Below are positions 24,129-37,400 of a DNA stretch of 59,466 bases, piece by piece. The DNA is from Novosphingobium aquimarinum (GTDB taxonomy: Bacteria > Pseudomonadota > Alphaproteobacteria > Sphingomonadales > Sphingomonadaceae), in contig NZ_WRPO01000024.1 of assembly GCF_009746585.1 (NCBI RefSeq), positions 1 to 59,466 on the forward strand, given 5' to 3'. Within the stretch, counting starts at the first letter, position 1. Each line of letters starts with the position of its first letter. The notes under the pieces were generated by a model, which had not been told where the DNA came from, searched no databases, and was given only the letters and a program-made list of their open reading frames with translations. The translations under genes were made by a program, and so were the position numbers.

Positions 24129-24812
24129 ATGTTCAAACGACCCGCTACCCACTACGGCAAGTCCCCGCAGCCCGAGACGCCCTATCAACGCGCCGCCCAA
24201 GTCTGGGACGAACGCATAGGCTCCGCCCGCGTGCAGGCCCGCAACTGGCGCTTCATGGCCTTCGGCTCCCTCGCGCTGTCGATGGGCCTTGCCGCCGCGC
24301 TGGTCTGGCAATCCGCCAACGGCTCGATCGTGCCGTGGGTGGTGCAGGTCGACCGCCTCGGACAGGCGCAGGCCGTTGCGCCGGCAACGGCCGACTATCG
24401 GCCGAACGATCCCCAGATCGCCTTCTACCTGGCGCGCTTCATCGAGCAGGTCCGCTCGATTCCCGCCGACGCGATCATCGTGCGCCAGAACTGGCTGCGC
24501 GCCTACGACTTCACGACCCAGAGCGGCGCGCTCGCCGTCAACGACTACGCCCGGTCGAACGATCCTTTCGCCAAGGTCGGCAAGCAACAGGTGGCGGTCG
24601 AGGTGTCGAGCGTTATCCGCGCCTCGCCGTCGAGCTTCCGCATCGCCTGGATCGAGCGCCGCTATCAGGACGGCGCGCTCGCCTCCACCGAACGCTGGTC
24701 CGCCATTCTGACCGTTGCCGTGCAGCCCCCGCGCGACGCCGACACGCTGAAGAAGAACCCGCTCGGAATCTACGTCAACGCCATCAACTGGTCGAAGGAG
24801 CTTGGACAATGA
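24129..24812 (+). CDS. trbF: TrbF, VirB8-like protein
   Basis: The 227-residue protein has a cytoplasmic N-terminus with NPYQRAAQVWDERIG-like sequence (here TPYQRAAQVWDERIG), one membrane helix (about residues 40-58), and a periplasmic VirB8-like domain with VQVDRLGQ and FRIAWIERRYQ. It is a bridging component of the core complex. It starts 2 bp after trbL and its stop overlaps trbG by ATGA. Confidence 0.95.
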   Translation: MFKRPATHYGKSPQPETPYQRAAQVWDERIGSARVQARNWRFMAFGSLALSMGLAAALVWQSANGSIVPWVVQVDRLGQAQAVAPATADYRPNDPQIAFYLARFIEQVRSIPADAIIVRQNWLRAYDFTTQSGALAVNDYARSNDPFAKVGKQQVAVEVSSVIRASPSSFRIAWIERRYQDGALASTERWSAILTVAVQPPRDADTLKKNPLGIYVNAINWSKELGQ

Positions 24813-25879
24813 CGCCAGCACTCCGTAAAGCCGCCCCCTGGAGTGCAGGGCGTCCGGCTTTCCGCATCCACGCCAATCCGGCTTTCCGTAAATCCGGCTT
24901 GCCAATTGTGCTGCTCTGCGCCTCGGCGCTCGCCGGCTGCGCCACCAGCAATATGCCGCCGCCCGAAATCGCCTACGACAACGCCATGCCCGCCGTGCAG
25001 GCGACCGAACCGCCCAGTCCCGTGCAGGTCGTGGAACTCCCCAAGCCCCTGCCGCTTCCCGGCCAGTTGAAGCCGGTCGGCAAGGACGGCAAGCCCGTTC
25101 CCGAAGCCGCCGACCCGACCGTGCGCGTCAACCAGGCCAACGCCGCCGCGCGGGTCCAACCCGTCCGCGACGGCTTCATCAACTCGATGCAGGTCTATCC
25201 CTTCGTCAACGGCGCGCTCTACCAAGTCTATGCCTCGCCGGGGCAGATCACCGACATCGCGCTCCAGCCTGGCGAACAGCTCGTCGGCGCCGGACCAGTC
25301 GCCGCTGGCGACACCGTGCGCTGGATTATTGGCGATACCGAAAGCGGCGCAGGCGCCGCCAGGCAGATCCACATCCTCGTCAAGCCGACGCGGCCCGAAC
25401 TGCTCACCAACCTCGTCATCAACACCGACCGCCGCACCTACCATATGGAACTGCGCTCGACGCCTTCGACCTACATGGCGTCGGTCTCCTGGCAATATCC
25501 GCAGGACCAGCTCATCGCGCTACGGCGGCAGAATGCCGAGGCGCAGGCGGCGCAGCCCGTCGCCACCGGCATCGACCTCGCGCGGGTGAACTTCCGCTAC
25601 GATGTGGGCGGCGATCGAGCGCCGTGGCGGCCGCTGCGCGCGTTCGATGACGGCCGGCAGGTGTTCATCGAGTTTCCGCGCGGCATCGGCCAGGGCGAAA
25701 TGCCACCCCTGTTCGTCGTCGGCGCAGAGGGCAACACCTCCGAACTGGTGAACTACCGCGTGCGCGGCAACTACATGATCGTCGACCGGCTGTTCGCCGC
25801 CGCCGAGCTGCGTTTCGGGGCAGGCAAGTCCCAGAAGCGCGTGCGTATCTCCCGCACCGACGGGAGGCCGGCATCGTGA
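24809..25879 (+). CDS. trbG: TrbG, VirB9-like outer membrane complex protein
   Basis: The 356-residue protein has a lipobox-like end of signal LCASALAGC (about residues 37-45), a Pro-rich linker, then the VirB9 domain with QVYPFVNGALYQVYASPGQITDIALQPGE and the C-terminal FRYDV and RGNYMIVDRLFAAAELRFG segments. It forms the outer membrane part of the core complex. The N-terminus before the signal is about 30 residues longer than usual and is encoded by short direct repeats (24854-24900). A downstream start is possible, but the ATGA overlap with trbF supports 24809. Confidence 0.9.
   Translation: MTPALRKAAPWSAGRPAFRIHANPAFRKSGLPIVLLCASALAGCATSNMPPPEIAYDNAMPAVQATEPPSPVQVVELPKPLPLPGQLKPVGKDGKPVPEAADPTVRVNQANAAARVQPVRDGFINSMQVYPFVNGALYQVYASPGQITDIALQPGEQLVGAGPVAAGDTVRWIIGDTESGAGAARQIHILVKPTRPELLTNLVINTDRRTYHMELRSTPSTYMASVSWQYPQDQLIALRRQNAEAQAAQPVATGIDLARVNFRYDVGGDRAPWRPLRAFDDGRQVFIEFPRGIGQGEMPPLFVVGAEGNTSELVNYRVRGNYMIVDRLFAAAELRFGAGKSQKRVRISRTDGRPAS
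24854..24900 (+). repeat. Short direct repeats in trbG 5' end
   Basis: CCGGCTTTCCG occurs at 24854-24864 and 24878-24888 (24 bp apart) and partly at 24894-24900. The repeats encode the extra N-terminal residues before the TrbG signal sequence and look like a small in-frame repeat insertion. Confidence 0.5.
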
Positions 25880-27132
25880 GCGACGAACGCGATCCCGAAA
25901 GGGAAGAGAGCCGGACGCCCGATGGGGCGCCGCAGCCGGACGCGGCCGACGAGACCGACGACCGGCCGCTCACCGGCGAGCCAGTCACGCCGATGCGGCT
26001 GCGGCCCGAGCCTCCGCGCGTCACCCGCCTGTCGCGCAAAGTGCTGGCCGGGCTGGGACTCGTCGCCAGCCTCGGCGTCGGTGGCGCGCTGCTCTATGCG
26101 CTCCAGACCCGCAACGTAGGCAATCAGGGGCAGGAACTCTTTTCCACCGACAACCGCAGCACACCCGATGGCCTGAACGGTCTGCCGAAGGACTATAGCG
26201 GTGTTCCCAGACTCGGCCCGCCGCTGCCCGGCGATCTCGGCCGCCCGATCCTCAGCGCGCAGAATGGCGGCCAGCCGATTCCCGCACCAGGCATGACCAC
26301 GCCAGCGTCCCCCGGCCCGAGCCCGGAGGAACAGCGCCGCGCGCAGGAGCTGGAAGCGGCGCGCACCGCGCGTCTGTTCTCGTCGACGGAGACACGGCCC
26401 GCCAGCGCCGCACCAACCGCGCCTGCGGCCGCGCCCGCGACCGACCTCGCCAGCCTCGGCCTCGCGCCGCAACCCGCGACGCCCTCGGCGCAGGATCGCC
26501 AGCTCGCTTTCCTAAACCAGGCGCCCGACAAACGCACGGTCTCGCCCGATCGGGTCGCGGCGCCCGCATCGGCCAATGTGCTTCAGGCCGGCGCGGTGAT
26601 TTCCGCCGCGCTCATCACCGGCATCCGCTCCGACCTTCCCGGCCAGATCACCGCGCAGGTGACGGAGAACATCTACGACAGCCCCACCGGGCGCATCCTG
26701 CTGATCCCGCAGGGCACGCGCGTCATCGGCCAGTATGACAGCGGCGTCGGTTTCGGCCAGCGCCGCATCCTGCTGGTCTGGAACCGGCTGATCTTCCCCA
26801 ACGGCCGCTCCATCGTCCTCGAACGCCAGCCTGGCGCTGACGCTGAAGGCTATGCCGGGCTGGAGGATGGCGTCGACTATCACTGGGGCGAGCTGTTCAA
26901 GGCCGCGGCGCTCTCGACCCTCCTCAGCGTCGGGGCCGAAGCCGGCTCATCCGGGCAGGAAAGCGACATCGTGCGCGCCCTGCGCAACGGCGCGTCCGAC
27001 AGCATCAGCCAGACCGGGCAGCAGATCGTCCAGCGCCAGCTCAACATCGCGCCGACGCTCACCATCCGGCCAGGCTTCCCCGTCCGCGTCATCGTCACGC
27101 GCGATCTCGTGCTCGAACCCTACGGAGGCTGA
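25876..27132 (+). CDS. trbI: TrbI, VirB10-like protein
   Basis: The 418-residue protein has a disordered charged N-terminus, one membrane helix (about residues 58-76), a Pro/Ala-rich periplasmic linker, and the VirB10 beta-barrel domain: VLQAGAVISAALITGIRSDLPGQITAQV, then SPTGRILLIPQGTRVIGQYDSGVGFGQRR and the ending FPVRVIVTRDLVL. It spans both membranes and gates the channel. GTG 25876 overlaps the trbG stop. A DUF2274 gene follows after 1 bp. Confidence 0.95.
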   Translation: MSDERDPEREESRTPDGAPQPDAADETDDRPLTGEPVTPMRLRPEPPRVTRLSRKVLAGLGLVASLGVGGALLYALQTRNVGNQGQELFSTDNRSTPDGLNGLPKDYSGVPRLGPPLPGDLGRPILSAQNGGQPIPAPGMTTPASPGPSPEEQRRAQELEAARTARLFSSTETRPASAAPTAPAAAPATDLASLGLAPQPATPSAQDRQLAFLNQAPDKRTVSPDRVAAPASANVLQAGAVISAALITGIRSDLPGQITAQVTENIYDSPTGRILLIPQGTRVIGQYDSGVGFGQRRILLVWNRLIFPNGRSIVLERQPGADAEGYAGLEDGVDYHWGELFKAAALSTLLSVGAEAGSSGQESDIVRALRNGASDSISQTGQQIVQRQLNIAPTLTIRPGFPVRVIVTRDLVLEPYGG

Positions 27133-27133
27133 C

Positions 27134-27373
27134 ATGGCGAAGCTGAAACTCGGCCCGATCGCCGATGACAAGCCGGTCAAGATCACGCTCGAGCTGCCCG
27201 CCAGCCTTCACCGCGATCTCACAACCTACGCGGAGATTCTCGGCCGCGAGGCGGGACAGGCGGCCACCGATCCGGTGCGCCTGATCGTTCCCATGCTGGA
27301 GCGGTTCATGGCGACAGATCGCGGTTTTGCGAAGGCGAAGCAGGCGGGTTCATCACCGCGTCCGCCTGCCTGA
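27134..27373 (+). CDS. DUF2274 family protein
   Basis: The 79-residue protein matches DUF2274: KLKLGPIADDKPVKITLELPASLHRDLTTYAEILGREAG, then DPVRLIVPMLERFMATDRGF. It is a ribbon-helix-helix-like small protein found as the last gene of trb operons. TACGGAGG precedes ATG 27134. Its last 68 bases overlap the 3' end of the convergent LysR gene, so the two transcripts are antisense to each other at their ends. It may regulate transfer genes; this is not shown. Confidence 0.9.
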   Translation: MAKLKLGPIADDKPVKITLELPASLHRDLTTYAEILGREAGQAATDPVRLIVPMLERFMATDRGFAKAKQAGSSPRPPA

Positions 27374-28265
27374 CAGCCCTCCGATCGGTTTGCGACAGTA
27401 TCCGGGCGAGGCTCAGAAACCTGCGGCAGGCCGGATTGTCGTTCCGGCGCGACCAGATCGCGCTGAACGGCAAGACCTCGCCCATGATCGGGCGATAGAC
27501 GATACCGGGAATCTGAGCCCCTGTGGTCGCCTCGCTGGTCAGCGTCAGCCCGCGCCCGATGGCTACCATCGACAGCAGGACATCCCGGCCGACATAGTGC
27601 GGGTGGATATTCGGATGGTGGCCGAGACCGGCCAGTCGCTGGATCAGATAGTCATAGATCTCCGGCCCTGGCGCCGCATTGCTGACGATGAAGTTTTCGC
27701 CGGCGAGATCGTCCCAATGCAGGGTCTGCTTCGTCGCCAGGCCGTGTTCCGTGGGCAGTACGGCGAACACCCTCTCCGACCAAAGCTGTTCTCTCTCACA
27801 ATCGGGCCATTCGGACGTGCCCGTGATGAACGCCACATCGAGTTGGAGCTGGCGGACCGCCGCCACATGGACCGACGGATTGCCCTCGATCAGCTCGACC
27901 GCCACCCGCGGGTGCTCGTCGTCGAGCGTCTTCATCAACTCGAACAGAAAGCCCGACGCCAGCGATGAGAAGATGCCAACCTTGATGATTCCGTCCTCGG
28001 ATCGGCCGATCGCAGCGACGTCGTTGAAGCCAAGCTCAATCTGCTGAAGGGCGACGCGGACACGGCGAAGGAAACGCTGCCCTGCCACCGTGAGCGAAAC
28101 CCCGCCGGGATGGCGGTGGAACAGGGAAGCGCCGAGCCGATCCTCAAGATCGCGGATGCGCCGGCTCACGGCAGACTCCTGAATGTGCAGAAGGGCGGCC
28201 GCCTTGCGAAAACTCCCCTGCTCGGAAGCCGTGACAAAGTATTGGATATGACGCAACCTGAGCAT
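27306..28265 (-). CDS. LysR-family transcriptional regulator
   Basis: The 319-residue protein is a LysR-type regulator: N-terminal HTH MLRLRHIQYFVTASEQGSFRKAAALLHIQESAVSRRIRDLEDRLG, a linker helix, and an effector-binding domain with VGIFSSLASGFLFELMKTL and GLTLTSEATTG. LysR genes regularly close the trb operon in this class of element; the effector is unknown. It is transcribed against the operon. Its C-terminal coding end overlaps the DUF2274 gene by 68 bp. A perfect palindrome lies 19-33 bp upstream of its start codon. Confidence 0.95.
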   Translation of the reverse strand: MLRLRHIQYFVTASEQGSFRKAAALLHIQESAVSRRIRDLEDRLGASLFHRHPGGVSLTVAGQRFLRRVRVALQQIELGFNDVAAIGRSEDGIIKVGIFSSLASGFLFELMKTLDDEHPRVAVELIEGNPSVHVAAVRQLQLDVAFITGTSEWPDCEREQLWSERVFAVLPTEHGLATKQTLHWDDLAGENFIVSNAAPGPEIYDYLIQRLAGLGHHPNIHPHYVGRDVLLSMVAIGRGLTLTSEATTGAQIPGIVYRPIMGEVLPFSAIWSRRNDNPACRRFLSLARILSQTDRRAVRQADAVMNPPASPSQNRDLSP

Positions 28266-28283
28266 AGCGGGGCCACCTTCCTA

Positions 28284-28298
28284 TTCTGCCGAGCAGAA
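28284..28298. promoter_or_regulatory. Palindrome upstream of LysR gene
   Basis: TTCTGC (28284-28289) and GCAGAA (28293-28298) are perfect arms around CGA, just upstream of the LysR start codon and in the short gap before the DUF499 gene end. It is likely a LysR autoregulatory site. Confidence 0.5.
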
Positions 28299-28375
28299 AG
28301 TTACATCACGGCGAATCCCCCACTCCTGAACAAATATAGTTTCAGTCCACGCGACCACCCACCATTGCTATGCTC

Positions 28376-31672
<3,297 letters not shown>

Positions 31673-31684
31673 GTTCTCCCCCCC

Positions 31685-34423
31685 TCAGATGTCCAGCTTG
31701 ATCTGACGATCGCCGACGGTGTCGTGGATCGCAGCGGCCTGCCGCGTCAGCTCGGTCCAATCGGTGACGAGCGCGTTGTAGGCCGTCGCCTCTTGGCGGT
31801 CCTGCCGCCGCTTGTCGCTGATTTCATACAGGACGTAGGCCAGATCCTTCACCGCCTCCGCCTTGTCGCTCCCGAACTTCTTCAGGAGCAATGCCGTAGC
31901 ATGCGACAAGCCATCCAGTTGATGCTGACGCACGAGATACTGGCAACATTCCCACACGGTGAGATGGCGGTCGGTGTCGGGATCCCAATCCTCCTCCAAC
32001 TCCTCCCGCTTGTAGATGCGGACCCGGCCGGCCGACGATTCCACGATGCCAGCATGACGCACATCGTCCACCGAGATGCCACGGGCACGGGCGAGGTTAT
32101 CGGCATCGCCGAACACGCCCTTTTCGTAGCCATGCTGCGTGAACCAGGTCACGGCAAAGCGCGTCTCGGGATCAAAATCACCTTCCTGGGAGGAAAGATA
32201 CTGATCCAGTTCCTCGTTGATGATTTGCAAGGCAGTCTTCACCGACATCGGGCTGTCATCACGTTCAATCACTGAGGCATAGCGGCTGAATATAGCTATG
32301 CCGGGGCCGATGGACGCCTGGGGAATATCCACCGGGGCGATGCTTGCACGGTGCATCTCCTTGAGGGCTGCGGGCAGCTCGCGGCGCAGCGCCCGGATAA
32401 ACTCAACGCGGGAGATCGTCTCGGCGTCCCCCGCGCGAGGCCGGCACGCCATGACGACAGACGTGGCGAGCGCGTTCTTGTTTTTCTTGAGGTTGCCGAC
32501 AAGCTCGGTCCGCACCGGCCATGTCGCCCCGATCGAATAGCCGGCGTCGACAATCGCCTGAAGGAAGGTCGCCCAGCCCTTAACCGAGAAACCGCTTTCA
32601 TCGACCTCGCCTTGTCGGAAAGCATAGTAAATCGCGGCAGGCACATCGGGCCGGCCTTGGGTCGCCATGTTGCGCATGACGGTAGTCATGCCTTCGAGAA
32701 AGAAGCTGTCGGCCTCGACCTTGCCGCCATGGCGTTTGTAGTCGGCAACCAGTTCCTCTTGCTTGGGAACCAGCATGGTCGAAAACAGGTCCGGGAAGGT
32801 GCTCGCGAGCCCCTTCCTCAACCAGACATAGAAGAAATCGGACAAATCCGCATAAGGGACGTTATCGTAATAAGGCGGGTCGGTAGAGATGACGAAGCCT
32901 GAGAAATCTACGTTCTGAGCGTCCATCTGACGTTCGACGCCCCCCTGCTCCGAACAGGGAAGAGCGGCCACGGCTTTGGCCAGATATTCGACCTGACCGA
33001 TGAAATTGCCCGAGGAGGACGAGAACGGATTTCCTTCAGCCGTGTCCCACCGCATGGGCAGGGCCTGCATGGCAAACACCTGCTCCACCTTCTCGCCGGA
33101 CGTATGCCAGAACGTGCTCGTGGACTGCCTGTTCGCCAAACGGCTCACACCTAATACCAAGTATGAGAGCATCGCCTTTCGATATGCCGAATCTGGAATG
33201 TCTCGGACTACTTCCGGGACCAGCCCCATAAAGGTATTCAGTGCGATGGTCTGCCGGTCCATGAAGAGGTCGGAGATATTGGTGGGACCATAGTTGGTCA
33301 CACTCATATACTGGGGGTGCTGCGACAGAGGATATTCCGGTCTCCAGTCGGGTTTCTCGCTGAAAGCCAGAGCCTCGTGCTCTTTGGTCGGGGCGACGTA
33401 TCGACGCCCGCCTTTCCCTTCCACGACGATGGCAAGAAGGCGCCAGCCCATCCTACCGGCCATGCCTTCGGCCTTCACATAGTCAGCAGTGATGGCGTCA
33501 CCAGTCAGCAAGCACCTGAAGTTCGCACCTCGCCCCGCCTTGGTCCCCGCCGCCACGGCATCTTCGTCATCGGGCTTCCCATTATGCACCTCGAAGGAGA
33601 TGTCGGTGCCGCTGACAACCGGCTTCACCCACACTGATTTCTTCGGCTTGTTGCAGAGCCAGTAGTTGGAAATCAGGGGAACATGAGCACCCCGCACTGC
33701 GGGATTCGGACTGGCAACGGTCCTGGCCCACAACCAGGCAAGGACGGTGGCCTCGCCACCCCCATCCTTCTTAGGAAGAGCGACCTGCGGATAGAGATGT
33801 CCAATTTTCTCCCACGCCTTGTCGCTTAGCGCCCGTGCATACCAAAGAATGTCTTCGGCAAGACCTTCCGCCCCGCGATAATGCAGGCGCTCTGGTTTTC
33901 CGGGATGGGCAGGCTTTTGATCTTTGAATTTCGACGGTAATTCGATCATTGCCTTGCCAATCATTACCGCGACGGGATTGAGATCAGACCCCTCGGAGGG
34001 AAGCCCCAGACGAAGAGCCTCCAGCGGGATCGAACCACCACCCGAGAATGGGTCGTAAACTGATGGCAAGCCATCGGGGAAATTCTTGCCAATCTCAGCA
34101 CGAGCACGGCCAAGAACTTCATCTCTTGTAGAGTTTTCCCACTCCACTAGATCCTCAATAATCCGAAAGAGACGCTGACGCTCCTCCTCCACCGCCTCAT
34201 CTGTCGGGAACTGTTCCGGGTGACTCGCCGGATCATCAACGAGTTGAGCAAACAACACCGCTCGGCACGCCGCCAGTGGACGTCGCGCCCACCACAGATG
34301 CAGCGTCGACGGATGCCCATGGCGGATCGACTTCTCGCGAGCCGAAGCCTTGTTGATCGCTTCGAGGGGGATGGCGACCTCGATGAGCTTTTTCTTGGGG
34401 TTATTCGTCGAGGTCATAAACAA
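31685..34423 (-). CDS. DUF1156 DNA methyltransferase, Hma-type
   Basis: The 912-residue protein begins with the DUF1156 region (KKLIEVAIPLEAINKASAREKSIRHGHPSTLHLWWARRPLAACRAVLFAQL) and is an amino-methyltransferase: SAM motif YDPFSGGGSIPLEAL at about residues 123-137 and catalytic DPPYYDNVPYADLSDFF at about 515-531. It probably methylates DNA bases (adenine or cytosine N4) to mark self DNA; the site is unknown. It overlaps the sacsin-like gene by 23 bp and is 12 bp before the DUF499 gene. The middle of the gene (about 33.0-34.3 kb) is visibly less GC-rich than its neighbours, which hints at a separate origin of this part. Confidence 0.9.
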   Translation of the reverse strand: MFMTSTNNPKKKLIEVAIPLEAINKASAREKSIRHGHPSTLHLWWARRPLAACRAVLFAQLVDDPASHPEQFPTDEAVEEERQRLFRIIEDLVEWENSTRDEVLGRARAEIGKNFPDGLPSVYDPFSGGGSIPLEALRLGLPSEGSDLNPVAVMIGKAMIELPSKFKDQKPAHPGKPERLHYRGAEGLAEDILWYARALSDKAWEKIGHLYPQVALPKKDGGGEATVLAWLWARTVASPNPAVRGAHVPLISNYWLCNKPKKSVWVKPVVSGTDISFEVHNGKPDDEDAVAAGTKAGRGANFRCLLTGDAITADYVKAEGMAGRMGWRLLAIVVEGKGGRRYVAPTKEHEALAFSEKPDWRPEYPLSQHPQYMSVTNYGPTNISDLFMDRQTIALNTFMGLVPEVVRDIPDSAYRKAMLSYLVLGVSRLANRQSTSTFWHTSGEKVEQVFAMQALPMRWDTAEGNPFSSSSGNFIGQVEYLAKAVAALPCSEQGGVERQMDAQNVDFSGFVISTDPPYYDNVPYADLSDFFYVWLRKGLASTFPDLFSTMLVPKQEELVADYKRHGGKVEADSFFLEGMTTVMRNMATQGRPDVPAAIYYAFRQGEVDESGFSVKGWATFLQAIVDAGYSIGATWPVRTELVGNLKKNKNALATSVVMACRPRAGDAETISRVEFIRALRRELPAALKEMHRASIAPVDIPQASIGPGIAIFSRYASVIERDDSPMSVKTALQIINEELDQYLSSQEGDFDPETRFAVTWFTQHGYEKGVFGDADNLARARGISVDDVRHAGIVESSAGRVRIYKREELEEDWDPDTDRHLTVWECCQYLVRQHQLDGLSHATALLLKKFGSDKAEAVKDLAYVLYEISDKRRQDRQEATAYNALVTDWTELTRQAAAIHDTVGDRQIKLDI

Positions 34424-37400
34424 GCCTGTAGGTTGCAGGGTGGATGGTCAGTTCGCCGCCGTCGCGCAATGCGCGCAGGCGGGCGCCCGTCATCTCGACG
34501 GCATCACCCTCGGGGTTGATGAGAATGAACGAATAGAGGTCCGGCTTCTGGTCGAGCAAACCCCAGACGTCGGCCTCAAGCTGGAGCGGTTCGTGCTCCA
34601 GGCAGTGATCCTTTGGATAGTAGTGGCGAAGAATCTCACCACCCGCAGAGCGGCGCTCCCATGGAAAGCGCGTGCCGTTGCCGCGGCCGATCCAGCTCCC
34701 GTCCGCATGAAAGAAGCGATCCTCGCCGTCGACCTTATAGCCCTGGGCCAACGCAAAGCGCGCCATAACGCTCGGGCGTGGGGGCTTCGGCGCGGCGCGC
34801 GGCCTGGTCGCAACCTCCGTTTCGATCAGCTCGCGATCTGGCTCTTCCGTGGGAGGCGCGGGTTCGGGGAGCGTCGCGGGCTCGTCCTCCTCCGCCAGGT
34901 GGAGATCGTCCGCATCGACCGGCTCGGCGTCGTCCCCCGCGCCTTCAGCGGTTTCGTCGCTCTCATCATCATCGCCGGGAACGGCGTCCGGTTGGGCCTC
35001 GGCGATCGGCGCAGAGACCATTTGCTCGGGGCCGAGCGTGAAGTTTTCCTCGAGATATTCCCGGATGTCCTCGGGCGAGCGCTCGAACGCATAGGCCAGC
35101 GCTGCGCGAATATCCGCACTCAAGCTCCTACCAATCTCTTCCGGGACCCGCTTCGCCAGCTTGGCCTTGGATAGCGGGCTGACGAACAGCTTGCCGTCGA
35201 GCCACAGGATGTCGGTGAGCCGCGCCGTCCCAGCGGGCACGCCGTCGAGATAGGGAATGACCTCCAGCTTGGGGGTCTGGACCCAACTCGTCGCCGCGAT
35301 CGCTTCCGCCAGCGCCCGCACGCGCTCGGTCTCGGCGGCATCGGCAAGCTCGATCCGTGCGAGTTGGGTTCCGAACGCCGTCAGCCAGGCGCGGCGATCT
35401 TCGATGCCGGCCAGCAGCGACGGCTGGTTGAAATGCTCCTCAACGAGGTCCGACAAGGCCGGCAACGCCGAGAATGGCGGCGCCTGCACGGTCTCCCCCG
35501 ACAGCCGCTGAAAATCGGCGGTCTTGCGCTTGACCCATTCGTGCAGATGGCTCCACCGGAACAGGGTCTGCATGCTCAGACCATAGGCAAGCGTATCGAC
35601 CGGCGCCCATTCGCCCACGAGGTTCAGCCAGTGCCCGCGCTCCTCCCAGATGCGGATCGGGTATCGGACCAGCAACGTGCGAACACGCCGGGCGTCGTCG
35701 GCCGAGAGCGCTTTCCCCGAGGCCAGCGTCCCAAGCCATTGCAACGCCAGATCCGCGGACGGACGATCGGCGACACCGATACGATGCCACAGGCTGAGGT
35801 CGAGCACGGAGGCGCGCACGACCGCCGCGCCGGGAACATCCTCTTCGTCGCCGGCCAGAAAGACGCCGCCGGACGTCGCCCACGTCCCGTCCTGGGCGAG
35901 GATCAGCTTCTCTGCCTTGAAGGCGTTCTTGATGTTCTGCGCGTCAGCGGTCGAGCACCCGTCGAGCATCTGATCCAGGCGGCGATACCATTTCTCGACC
36001 TCATGCGCCGGGGCCTTGTCGGATTTCGCCAGGGCGCGCAGGCGGTCGAGCAGACGTCCGGGACCGCTCGGCGTGCTGCGGACACCGAGAAGATCGAGCA
36101 GCGGGCGCGTCGTTTCCCGATCGAGCAAGCCATGCACGAAGGGCTCGACGTCGATCAATGCCTCCGTCTCCGGTGTCCTGCGCACCAAGTCGGCCGGGAG
36201 CTGGATCATGTTGCGGATGTCGGGAAGGCAGGGCTTGCCCCGCAACTTCAGCAACCAGTCCGCCAGCAACGGTTCCGAACTGACCGATCGCGTCGATCCG
36301 GTGGTCGCCACCTGCAACAGGCGAGCGCTCGACGCTCGCGACCAGTAGGCGTCGCGCTGTTCGAGAATCTTTCCAACCACCTTGGCCCAGATGTCGGGAT
36401 CGGCCTTCGACAACGCCTCCCAATGCCGCCAGTAATCGGCCGGGAAGTCCCAGTCATCGAGAACGAAGCTCTCCGTGACATAGGCATAGTAAAGCGCCTG
36501 GCGCTGGCCGCGCGCCTGGGCCTCCGTCACCGCGCGCTGGCGTCCGTAGAGGCTGGTCCGCTTCTGCGCGAGCGGCGCCATCGTCTGAAGCCCCGAACGG
36601 CCTGACGACACCCAGCGCAGCCAATCCTCCCGGGTGCAGGATTTGAAGCTCGCCACATAGTCACCGTGAAGGAGCTGCGTCTTTCGGACGGACTCCGGCA
36701 GCAACTCCTCGAGCGCGCCATTCTCGTCGAACAACACTCCCTTGCCGATCGGCCGAAGTTTCAGGTCGGCGCAGGCATACCGGAAAGAATCGCCAATAGT
36801 GACGCCCAGCTTGGCCGCGATCTGGGCGAGCTGGACGCACTCAGCGAGCTTCGGCTGGCCGGCCGCGAAATAGTCGGCAGCGACCCGCTCGATCACGGCG
36901 TTGACGTCGCTCGTTCCTTCGAGGCCGATCTCCTCCAGCACCGCGAAGGCCGCCTCAACCGGGTCGTTGCGGCTCTCTCCTTCTGCCTTGTCGCGGCGCT
37001 GCTCGGCAAGGAAGCGGGTCCAGTTCTGGTTGAGGACGATCAGATGGCTGGCGAGAAACTCCCAATCCTCTTCCGACTGAAGCAGCTTTTTCTCGCCGAG
37101 CCGAACGATCTCCGACGCCGCGTAGAGCACCTCCTTGCCCTGCACAGGCACGATCCGCAGGCCGTCGGTGTCGTGACACTGCCAACCCGTCACCTCGGGC
37201 GCGATATAGGCCCACAGGTTCAACAGGTGCCGCCAGGTCGCGGGCCGCGGCAGATGATTGCTGCGCAGGCGCTCGAGCAAATCGGATTTCGAGAACTCCT
37301 CGACCAGACCCCAGTGAACCAGCTTGGTCCGGTTCTTGGCCGAGACATGCTGGCACAGCGCCGGCCGGGATTTGGCGTCGAGCAGCGCCATGGCCTGGTC

